From: an uncultured Faecalibacterium sp.
Lineage (GTDB): Bacteria > Bacillota > Clostridia > Oscillospirales > Ruminococcaceae
DNA: 8,929 nucleotides
Assembly (NCBI GenBank): GCA_937915335.1
Contig: CALDLZ010000321.1
Span: 1 to 8,929, forward strand
Reading direction: 5' to 3'
Made by a program: the position numbers and the translations under genes. Positions 1 through 4,683 of this stretch are shown here, one piece after another. How positions within the stretch are numbered: the stretch's first letter is position 1; the number at the start of each line of letters is the position of its first letter. The notes under the pieces were generated by a model. The model did not search any database, was not told the DNA's origin, and was given only the letters and a program-made list of their open reading frames with translations.

Positions 1-2
1 CA

Positions 3-68
3 TGGTTTAATGCAGGCACACAGAGAACGACACAAACCGACCAGCAGGAAAAGAGGTGCATTGCTTGA
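3..68 (+). CDS. 3' end of an upstream reading frame (partial, unidentified)
   Basis: A reading frame is open from the left edge (first full codon at 3) and stops at TGA 66-68. Its last residues read WFNAGTQRTTQTDQQEKRCIA. The stop overlaps the TTG start of the next gene as TTGA, the arrangement typical of translationally coupled genes. That overlap is the main reason to treat this frame as the real tail of an upstream gene. A second frame is open from base 1 to a TGA at 115-117, but it would overlap the next gene by about 50 bases and is less attractive. The fragment is too short to assign a family. Confidence 0.35.
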   Translation, partial: WFNAGTQRTTQTDQQEKRCIA

Positions 69-298
69 ACAATACAATCCGCTATCCCAACATGGGCACC
101 GTAAAACAGGCCGCTGAAATTTACGGACTATCACCCCACTATATCCGGCGGCTTTGTAAGACCGGTAAAATCCGGTACGTGAACGCCGGGCATATGTGGC
201 TCGTGAATCTGGGCAGCCTGGCCCGATACTTTGAGCAGGGCGACCCGGCCCCGGCAGATCAGAGCCAGACCGCCCACGGCATCCGACAGAACGGATGA
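65..298 (+). CDS. Small helix-turn-helix protein, excisionase/MerR-type DNA-binding domain
   Basis: This is a 77-aa protein if translation starts at TTG 65; a GTG at 56 would give 80 aa and ATG 92 would give 68. TTG 65 is preferred because GAGGTG (53-58) lies six bases upstream and the start overlaps the stop of the preceding frame. The sequence MGTVKQAAEIYGLSPHYIRRLCKTGKIRYVNAGHMWLVN has the pattern of the excisionase-family HTH_17 fold. A first helix (TVKQAAEIYG) is followed by a recognition helix (SPHYIRRLCKTG) and a wing (IRYVNAG..WLVN). The tail after about residue 60 is acidic and polar, probably disordered. Such proteins act as recombination directionality factors or as small regulators of integrative elements; which role applies here is not visible. 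No integrase lies in the window. A structured non-coding tract and a terminator follow. Confidence 0.75.
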   Translation: MNNTIRYPNMGTVKQAAEIYGLSPHYIRRLCKTGKIRYVNAGHMWLVNLGSLARYFEQGDPAPADQSQTAHGIRQNG

Positions 299-327
299 TG
301 AACACACCCGGGAGCACACCGAGGACG

Positions 328-353
328 TACACCTCGCCCGGCGGCGAGGTGTA
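328..353. other. GC-rich hairpin after the HTH gene
   Basis: An 11-bp perfect inverted repeat (TACACCTCGCC / GGCGAGGTGTA) closes a four-base CGGC loop, 30 bases after the HTH gene's stop. No T-run follows on either strand, so it is not a classical intrinsic terminator. It could be an RNA-stabilising 3' structure or the first element of the stem-loop chain that follows. Confidence 0.5.
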
Positions 354-361
354 ACACACTA

Positions 362-562
362 GACTTTCACGGAAAGTCGTGTGCTCTTGCAGAGGGCCCA
401 GCGCTTGCAAGCAATGCAGCCGTCTATACAAACGCTGCTCTTGCAAGCAATGGCCCTGTATATACATGGCCCCCTGCGTTGCAAGTCCTTGTTGGGAAGA
501 ATCCCAAACCCACATAACAGCCGCCCCCGAAAGCCCGTCCGACTATCAAGCCGGACAGGCTT
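362..562 (+). ncRNA. Candidate structured RNA: chain of stem-loops with repeated TTGCAAG linkers
   Basis: No convincing protein frame occupies 300-605. Stem-loops lie one after another: 362-378 (GACTTTC/GAAAGTC, loop ACG); 416-438 (GCAGC/GCTGC); 452-471 (GGCC/GGCC around TGTATATACA with one mismatch); 492-507 (TTGGGA/TCCCAA); and the terminator stem 531-562. A TTGCAAG heptamer precedes the three middle stems, at 405-411, 441-447 and 479-485, a period of 36-38 bases. The first two linkers extend to CTTGCAAGCAATG. The stems differ in sequence yet stay paired, while TATACA recurs in the loop of two of them; that favours RNA over a decayed direct repeat. The unit ends in an intrinsic terminator on the same strand. 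No promoter was located with confidence, and the block could instead be the 3' UTR of the HTH gene or an array of protein-binding sites (CTTGCAAG is itself a palindrome). Confidence 0.35.
401..469 (+). repeat. Tandem imperfect 36-bp repeat (two units)
   Basis: The units begin at 401 and 437. Both contain CTTGCAAGCAATG (404-416 and 440-452), and both carry TATACA in their second half (425-430 and 461-466). Partial further units lie on each side: GCTCTTGCA at 383-391 and GTTGCAAG at 478-485. Between units the most variable part is the stem bases of the hairpin that follows the linker. Confidence 0.6.
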
Positions 563-570
563 TTTCTTTT
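531..570 (+). terminator. Intrinsic terminator
   Basis: The arms AAGCCCGTCCG (531-541) and CGGACAGGCTT (552-562) pair along 11 positions with one C/A mismatch and a ten-base loop. A T-rich tail, TTTTTCTTTT, follows at 561-570. The tail is on the + strand, so it ends transcription coming from the HTH gene or the structured tract and protects the convergent hicB gene. Confidence 0.8.
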
Positions 571-605
571 GCATGATGGAGCCGGACACTGCCCGGCGGA
601 AACGG

Positions 606-998
606 TCAACGGTTGCTCACGTTGAGCCGCTCTTTCAAACTCTCCTGTAAGACCTGCGAGAAGTTCACACCGTTCCGCTCTGCAAGGTCATTCAGCCACG
701 AGGGCAAAGTTACATTTTTGCGGACGGTGCGCAGGTCATTTGCCCGGCGGTATGCCGCAAAGTCAATATCAACCAGTGTCACAATCTCATTGTCCGCCGG
801 GTGGGGCATCGTGCCGGACGCTTTCGGAATCTTACGGCCTGCATCCTCTTCCGTAATGCCCCAAATGCCGATAGCATCCCGGGCCATTTCGATAGCGTCC
901 GCAAGGTCGTCCCCCTCTGTGTTAATATCCAGATCAGGGACAAAGACAACATAGCCGCGCTTTGCGGGGGTAAGAATGATGGGGTAAACTGCTTTCAT
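606..998 (-). CDS. hicB: HicB-family antitoxin
   Basis: A 130-aa protein starts at the ATG whose complement is 996-998. An AGGAG site lies about ten bases upstream, so this start is preferred over an in-frame ATG at 1025. Residues 1-80 (MKAVYPIILTPAKRGYVVFVPDLDI...) match the HicB N-terminal fold, a partial RNase-H-like domain that binds and occludes HicA; the PDLDINTEGD turn and the following ALADA-like helix (DDLADAIEMARDAI) are characteristic. Residues about 91-125 (RTVRKNVTLPSWLNDLAERNGVNFSQVLQ) have the ribbon-helix-helix pattern that binds operator DNA in many HicB proteins. It follows hicA with a 38-base gap, in the usual hicA-hicB order. By family analogy the HicAB complex represses its own promoter. 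No damage to the frame is seen. Confidence 0.9.
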   Translation of the reverse strand: MKAVYPIILTPAKRGYVVFVPDLDINTEGDDLADAIEMARDAIGIWGITEEDAGRKIPKASGTMPHPADNEIVTLVDIDFAAYRRANDLRTVRKNVTLPSWLNDLAERNGVNFSQVLQESLKERLNVSNR

Positions 999-1036
999 GT
1001 TGGCTTTTCTCCTTTCGGTTTTCAAATAATGAGGGC

Positions 1037-1210
1037 TTATTTCAGCCCCCGGCGCTTGATGATGGCCTTTGCCGGAAGTTCGTTGACCTCTTTGTGACGC
1101 GGCACGGTTTCGGTTTCACTGCCGTTCGTAAACACCATGTGATTGCTACCCTGCCGCACCAGCCACCAGCCGTTGCGCTTAAAGAGGTTAATCAAGTCTT
1201 TCTGTTTCAT
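1037..1210 (-). CDS. hicA: HicA-family mRNA interferase toxin
   Basis: A 57-aa protein starts at ATG 1210-1208 with a GAGGTG site five bases upstream. A longer in-frame extension to 1369 lacks such a site and would run through the promoter. The sequence MKQKDLINLFKRNGWWLVRQGSNHMVFTNG...VPRHKEVNELPAKAIIKRRGLK is the compact dsRBD-like HicA fold. The catalytic histidine sits in the GSNHMVF strand (H24), and the PRHKEVN segment and C-terminal basic helix are typical. HicA toxins cleave mRNA and tmRNA independently of active translation (family knowledge). The length is normal, so the toxin looks intact. It is co-transcribed with hicB downstream. Confidence 0.9.
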   Translation of the reverse strand: MKQKDLINLFKRNGWWLVRQGSNHMVFTNGSETETVPRHKEVNELPAKAIIKRRGLK

Positions 1211-1229
1211 GGTTTCACCTCTCAAGCTC

Positions 1230-1258
1230 ATTATACACACTCTATGCGTATTCGTCAA
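1230..1258 (-). promoter_or_regulatory. Sigma-70 promoter of hicAB
   Basis: On the minus strand TTGACG (1258-1253), a 17-base spacer and TATAAT (1235-1230) form a near-consensus promoter. It lies 19 bases before the hicA start, giving a very short leader that still contains the GAGGTG ribosome site. No clear palindromic operator was picked out by eye. Confidence 0.85.
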
Positions 1259-1331
1259 GAGAAAGAACCATCCGTCGGGCATCAGAAGCAAGGCACAAAT
1301 AAGGCACATTCCGGCCATTTTGCAGCCCTTG

Positions 1332-1388
1332 TAAAACAGAAAAGCCCACGATTCACACCGCATTTTCAACGGTCAATCGTGGACTTTT
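1332..1388 (-). terminator. Terminator hairpin following the tRNA-Lys 3' end (possibly bidirectional)
   Basis: The arms at 1340-1353 and 1375-1388 (AAAAG-x-CCACGATT / AATCGTGG-x-CTTTT) pair along 14 positions with one mismatch and enclose a 21-base loop. On the minus strand the stem begins three bases after the tRNA CCA and is followed by CTGTTTTAC, so it fits as the tRNA gene's own terminator. On the + strand the stem ends in CTTTTCTTT, so it may also work in that direction. Confidence 0.65.
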
Positions 1389-1391
1389 CTT

Positions 1392-1436
1392 TGGTGCGCT
1401 CGAGGGAACTCGAATCCCTGGCCCTCTGATTAAAAG
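1392..1436 (-). pseudogene. 3' half of tRNA-Lys(UUU), attachment-site remnant
   Basis: Read on the minus strand from 1436, the pieces of a tRNA-Lys appear in order. These are the anticodon loop CTTTTAA (1436-1430, anticodon TTT 1434-1432), the 3' anticodon strand TCAGA (1429-1425) and the variable loop GGGCC (1424-1420). Then come the T-arm AGGGA-TTCGAGT-TCCCT (1419-1403), the acceptor 3' strand CGAGCGC (1402-1396), discriminator A and encoded CCA (1394-1392). The 5' half is absent: upstream of the anticodon loop there is no matching TCTGA strand, no D-arm and no acceptor 5' strand. The break inside the anticodon loop is where many tRNA-targeting tyrosine recombinases cross over, so the fragment is best read as one end of an integrated element rather than a decayed gene. 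Confidence 0.8.
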
Positions 1437-1576
1437 AGCCCACCTGGCAGGTTACTCTGATTTTGAAAGTTTCGAGTTTGCGCTGTTTTTGTGCAAGGCA
1501 TCGTGATTTTCCACCCGGTAATTTCTGCACCCTTTGTCGTATTTTGCAAGTCAGAGTACCCATTGCATCCCTTGAA

Positions 1577-1609
1577 ACCGTGCAAAAACAGTGCAGAAAC
1601 CGTGCACTT
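1577..1609 (+). repeat. Three tandem 11-bp direct repeats (ACCGTGCAAAA type)
   Basis: The units are ACCGTGCAAAA (1577-1587), ACAGTGCAGAA (1588-1598) and ACCGTGCACTT (1599-1609), abutting without spacers. All share the core GTGCA. Length, spacing and position, about 140 bases from the tRNA core, resemble integrase arm-binding sites. Further GTGCA or TGCAC copies are scattered between 1490 and 1532. Confidence 0.65.
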
Positions 1610-1703
1610 ACTCTGGGACAAATAAAATACAATGATTTTTGATCAATGACTTGATGGCAATATGAGTGACCGCAAGGGTAAATCTAATACACGGGAAGAA
1701 GAA

Positions 1704-1741
1704 TGCCCACTCGTCTGAGGAAATTCTCAGGGGAGTGGGCA
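1704..1741 (-). terminator. Stem-loop, possible terminator of the transporter-amidohydrolase operon
   Basis: The arms TGCCCACTC (1704-1712) and GAGTGGGCA (1733-1741) form a strong outer stem, and CTGAG (1715-1719) with CTCAG (1726-1730) continues it around a GAAATT loop. On the minus strand it is followed by TTCTTCTTCCC, a weak T-rich tail. It lies about 110 bases past the amidohydrolase stop. A smaller hairpin, TGCAGC/GCTGCA (1822-1843), lies nearer to the stop but has no T-run. Confidence 0.5.
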
Positions 1742-1756
1742 GTTCTGCACAAGCAG

Positions 1757-1794
1757 TTAATATAATTTCAATTATGATAATTTGGATTATACTA
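1757..1794. repeat. AT-rich tandem dyad, distant copy of the ATPase promoter-region element
   Basis: These 38 bases match 6119-6156 at 34 positions. The copy contains two dyads of the form ATAATTnnAATTAT: ATAATTTCAATTAT (1763-1776) and the imperfect ATAATTTGGATTAT (1778-1791), 15 bases apart. Unlike the 6119-6156 copy, it is not preceded by a good promoter and adjoins no gene start. It may be an orphan operator or the scar of a lost ATPase-type cassette. Confidence 0.7.
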
Positions 1795-1853
1795 ATGTAT
1801 ATCCGTGAGCTATAATAGTTCTGCAGCTGCGGGAGTCGCTGCATTCTTGTTTG

Positions 1854-3023
1854 TCAGCGTGACGATAATGCATGCAGCGCATCCAACGCAAACTGTACAT
1901 AGCAGGCAACACCATACGGAAATGCGTTCTCATCAAAATTCACTTTGCTGGAATGCATCGGTGCTCCACCGTTTGCACCCAGCTGTACCCATGCAATCGG
2001 TATCTTATCACCAAAGGCCGCAAAGTCTTCCCCGCCCATCTGGATAGGTGACTCCGAAAACTGCGATGGATGATCCACCACCTTCAGAATTGCACCTTTC
2101 AGAATATCCGCAACACGGGCATCACAATTCAGCGGCATCGTTACACGGTCAAATTCGACTTTTACCTCGCATTTCAATGCTGCTGCCGTATTCTGTGCGA
2201 TCCGCTCCATCACTTCCGGAATCTTCTCCCAGATTTCATGATCAAACGTCCGACATGTACCTTCCAGAACTGCTGTTTCTGGAATCACATTGAAGCGGTC
2301 TCCAGCATGGAACTGACAGACGGACACCACAATGGGGTCAACTGGCCAGAACTCACGGGACACCATACTCTGCAGATTCTGTACAATGGCAGCTCCCGCA
2401 TAGATTGGATCTGCTCCTTGGTTCGGAGCTGCACCATGGCATCCCTTGCCCGTCACCGTGATTTTGAACTTATCTGTCGATGCTGCTGCCGGGCCTTTTC
2501 TCGCACGAAGAACTCCGGTCGGCCAGTCCGAATAAATATGTAGTGCCATACCCATTTCTGCACCGTCTGCCGCTCCCTGTGCAATGGCCAACTTTGCCCC
2601 TTCACCAGTCTCTTCCGCGGGCTGAAACACCAGCCTCACCGTTCCTGCGAATAAATGCTTCTGCTGATTCAGCAGCGTTGCTGCTCCCAAAAGCATTGCA
2701 GTATGTGTATCATGTCCGCAGGCATGCATTACTCCGGAGTTTTCACTGGCGAATGACAGCCCGGTTTCCTCCTGAATATTCAGAGCATCCATATCTGCAC
2801 GGATCAGAACACAATGACTGCTTTCTGCCTGCGTTCCCCGAATTTCCGCTACCAAACCTGTCGGGTTCAGTTTTCGGTATCCGATGCCCATTTTATCCAG
2901 CTCACGCTGTACTCTACAGGTGGTTTCGGTTTCCTGCATCGACAGCTCCGGGTGCGCGTGCAGCTCCCTGCGAAATTCCACTACCTCTGGCTGAATCTGT
3001 TTTGCCAATTTCAATACATTCAT
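1854..3023 (-). CDS. M20-family metallo-amidohydrolase (N-acyl amino acid / hippurate hydrolase type)
   Basis: A 389-aa cytoplasmic protein of normal length for the M20D subfamily, which removes acyl or aminobenzoyl groups from amino acids through a di-metal centre. The catalytic domain spans about 1-185 and 300-389, with the dimerisation/lid domain between. Visible motifs are RRELHAHPELS (18-28), ADMDAL (76-81), HACGHDTH (100-107, ligands C102 and H104), QPAEETGEGA (134-143, catalytic E137 and ligand E138), ALHIYSD with H162, GCHGAAP with lid H196, and GGEDFA plus MHS with H357. All expected metal ligands are present. No signal peptide is seen. The start is ATG 3023-3021 with AGGAAGG upstream. 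The gene lies 24 bases after the transporter gene and is evidently co-transcribed, which suggests that the transporter imports an N-acylated or conjugated amino acid that this enzyme hydrolyses. The substrate cannot be read from the sequence. Confidence 0.9.
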   Translation of the reverse strand: MNVLKLAKQIQPEVVEFRRELHAHPELSMQETETTCRVQRELDKMGIGYRKLNPTGLVAEIRGTQAESSHCVLIRADMDALNIQEETGLSFASENSGVMHACGHDTHTAMLLGAATLLNQQKHLFAGTVRLVFQPAEETGEGAKLAIAQGAADGAEMGMALHIYSDWPTGVLRARKGPAAASTDKFKITVTGKGCHGAAPNQGADPIYAGAAIVQNLQSMVSREFWPVDPIVVSVCQFHAGDRFNVIPETAVLEGTCRTFDHEIWEKIPEVMERIAQNTAAALKCEVKVEFDRVTMPLNCDARVADILKGAILKVVDHPSQFSESPIQMGGEDFAAFGDKIPIAWVQLGANGGAPMHSSKVNFDENAFPYGVACYVQFALDALHALSSR

Positions 3024-3047
3024 GTCTTCAAACCTTCCTGCTATAAA

Positions 3048-4229
3048 TTACTGAAAGATAATCGGCGCTACAAAGCCAGCCAGTGCCACCGATGCAATGG
3101 TAACCGTGGTAAAGCCGGCAATGATCAGCGGCGGCATCACCTGTTCCAAAAGCTTTTCTGAATCTTCTGTTGGAAGATCATAGCTTCCAACCACAGCACG
3201 CGGGATGATCTCGGTCAGCGGATAGCCATACATTGCTGCCAACGCCGATGCTGCAGCCAGCTTCCAATCTACATTCAGAAGTTTTCCAACAACCACACCG
3301 CCTACGATTAGGCTTGCTGCTCCCAGTACCAGAAAGAACAACACAGCCGGCAGCATAGCACCAAATGACTCAACAGTCAAATTTCTGAAACTGTTCGGCA
3401 ACGACATTACCAGACCCATGATCAGCAGATTGAAATAGCCAGCTCTGCTCAGAGTCTGCGGCTCCAGAAATCCAAGTTCTGTAAACACAATGCCAAGGAG
3501 CAGAACGGCAACCGCTGTCGGCAATGCTCCTCCTGTAAGTCTGGAAATCCATGTACCAAGCAGTGCCACTATCATAAGACGCGCTACCATCATGCTGCCG
3601 TCATTCCATTCGTCAGGCCATTTTTTGATGACATGAAAATCTGGAAAGCTGCCATGTCCATTTGATGTAGCTGCTTTCAGATAGCTTTTGCTGCAAACCT
3701 GCTGATCACAATATCGATGAAGCAGAAACGATGCAACCGGTACTGCAACAAAGGTCTGTAAGGAACAAACCAGTGCTGCAAATGCACCATAATCTGTTTG
3801 TCCAGCCGCTTCTGCCGCATCATTCACAAGACTTGCTGCAACTACACCTCCTGCAACGGGTGGCAATGCGCAAAGGGCATAGTACCGATTGAACACTATA
3901 ATTCCAACAGTGCAGAACGTAAGGCCAACTACTGCAAAACCTGCAAAGCAAATCAGAACAGTTTTCCACTCCTTCAAAAAGCGGCGCAGTTCGATCATAG
4001 TTCCAAGATTTGTCACCAGAAGCATCGTGCCGAATGCACTCATCATTGCCGGGATCCCTGTATTGGTCAGCGCATCCACCGGAACGATTCCGCTAAGGAA
4101 GCCAATAATGTAAACTGCACTCAGGAACAACGCTTCTACCAGAATGCCTTTTGTCTTTTTAGAAATCACCTTGCCTACTGCGTATAGTAACATAAAAACT
4201 GTGATTGCCATCAAAGGCGAAGTCCACAT
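3048..4229 (-). CDS. Polytopic inner-membrane transporter (GltS-like secondary carrier, family uncertain)
   Basis: A 393-aa membrane protein with about 10-11 hydrophobic spans. Approximate positions are 5-22, 28-48, 57-78, 90-113, 120-137, 147-170, 213-229, 236-255, 264-280, 291-318, 325-343 and 365-391, some of which may be re-entrant loops. A hydrophilic loop at about 171-212 divides the protein. Glycine- and asparagine-bearing segments in each half (PPVAGGVVAASLVND 123-137; AMYGYPLTEIIPR 332-344) suggest two related halves with substrate-binding loops, as in GltS and 2-hydroxycarboxylate carriers. The start at 4229 is chosen because AGAGGA stands just upstream; an ATG at 4262 has no ribosome site. 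Pairing with an M20 hydrolase implies import of an acylated amino acid or dipeptide-like compound. I do not recognise the exact family. Confidence 0.7.
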   Translation of the reverse strand: MWTSPLMAITVFMLLYAVGKVISKKTKGILVEALFLSAVYIIGFLSGIVPVDALTNTGIPAMMSAFGTMLLVTNLGTMIELRRFLKEWKTVLICFAGFAVVGLTFCTVGIIVFNRYYALCALPPVAGGVVAASLVNDAAEAAGQTDYGAFAALVCSLQTFVAVPVASFLLHRYCDQQVCSKSYLKAATSNGHGSFPDFHVIKKWPDEWNDGSMMVARLMIVALLGTWISRLTGGALPTAVAVLLLGIVFTELGFLEPQTLSRAGYFNLLIMGLVMSLPNSFRNLTVESFGAMLPAVLFFLVLGAASLIVGGVVVGKLLNVDWKLAAASALAAMYGYPLTEIIPRAVVGSYDLPTEDSEKLLEQVMPPLIIAGFTTVTIASVALAGFVAPIIFQ

Positions 4230-4282
4230 AAAAATCCTCTTTTCTATCAGTTCTATCTCCATCCGTCTGCGATGTGCTGCTC

Positions 4283-4311
4283 ATCATATTCTTTTCCATT
4301 CAGAATGTCAA
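4283..4311 (-). promoter_or_regulatory. Sigma-70 promoter of the transporter-amidohydrolase operon
   Basis: On the minus strand a perfect TTGACA (4311-4306), a 17-base spacer and TATGAT (4288-4283) stand about 54 bases before the chosen transporter start. This supports starting translation at 4229. No operator palindrome is obvious around it. Confidence 0.8.
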
Positions 4312-4542
4312 CATTTTTACACAAAGGTATTTTTGCATGACACCGTCTTATTTTTGAAAATCCTTTGCAATTTCAACAAAAGTCGCATCGTTCGAGCAGA
4401 ATCCGTGTTCAGAACGCAGAATTTGTTTTTTCAAGCGATTTCATCCGGAAAAAAATTTCATTCATGTATCATAGAGCCTATAACATGTTTCCGTGAATAT
4501 GGCACAGTAACCTTAAGGCAACACCGCACAACGTCATAAAGC
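4312..4542. other. Intergenic stretch without a recognised gene
   Basis: This lies between the transporter promoter and the ATPase terminator. It is AT-rich with many T- and A-runs. The only long frame here, on the + strand from 4144, is mostly antisense to the transporter gene and does not look like a protein. No RNA gene or repeat was seen. Confidence 0.5.
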
Positions 4543-4587
4543 AAAAAGTGGAGAGCCTCCAGCCAGTAACCAGCCGGAAGCTCTCCA
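4543..4587 (-). terminator. Intrinsic terminator of the ATPase gene
   Basis: The arms TGGAGAGC (4549-4556) and GCTCTCCA (4580-4587) pair perfectly. On the minus strand the stem is followed by CTTTTTGC (T-run opposite 4547-4543). It lies about 100 bases past the ATPase stop. Between stem and stop, 4610-4654 holds another possible fold (CAAATC/GATTTG with an inner CAGAC/GTCTG), giving the transcript a structured 3' end. Confidence 0.75.
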
Positions 4588-4668
4588 AAATTTGCTCGCA
4601 AGGCAACAACAAATCAAGCCGTCAGACAGGGTCTGTCAGCAAGGATCAGATTTGCTAGTGCAAGTATA

Positions 4669-4682
4669 ATAATTCGAATTAT
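4669..4682. repeat. Perfect 14-bp dyad just after the ATPase stop codon
   Basis: ATAATTCGAATTAT is a perfect palindrome and the same ATAATTnnAATTAT class as the tandem dyads at 6124-6152 and 1763-1791. It ends one base before the last base of the ATPase stop codon (4684-4686 on the minus strand). It overlaps TATAAT at 4665-4670, with no matching -35 box upstream. Confidence 0.75.
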
Positions 4683-4683
4683 A

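Larger units (their letters stand above)
1392..1615. other. Probable attachment site (attR-like) with arm-type repeats
   Basis: The tRNA-Lys half supplies the core. A small inverted repeat, CTCT-GATTAAA-AGAG (1424-1438), surrounds the anticodon-loop seven bases, as core-type recombinase sites do. To its right lie three tandem 11-bp repeats (1577-1609) and the octamer TTACTCTG twice (1452-1459 and 1608-1615), with most of it inverted at 1552-1558. In standard att geometry, host DNA adjoins the tRNA 3' end (coordinates below 1392) and the integrated element lies on the side of the missing 5' half (above 1437). The integrase gene is not in the window, so the element's identity and other end are unknown. 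Confidence 0.55.

Noticed and set aside
401..469. Possible CRISPR-like repeats with 36-base period.
   Set aside because: Only two good units abut directly, with no constant repeat plus unique spacer structure and no cas genes. The units fold into different hairpins.
1392..1436. A complete functional tRNA-Lys gene.
   Set aside because: The bases upstream of the anticodon loop do not pair with TCAGA, and no D-arm or 5' acceptor strand is present.
1366..1632. A minus-strand open frame across the tRNA half and repeats.
   Set aside because: It runs through the tRNA fragment and the att-type repeats, and its translation is low-complexity with no domain.
1608..1844. A small minus-strand frame with an isoleucine-rich segment.
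   Set aside because: The hydrophobic run is produced by the AT-rich dyad and the rest covers the 1704-1741 hairpin. The frame at 6063-6368 shows the same artefact.
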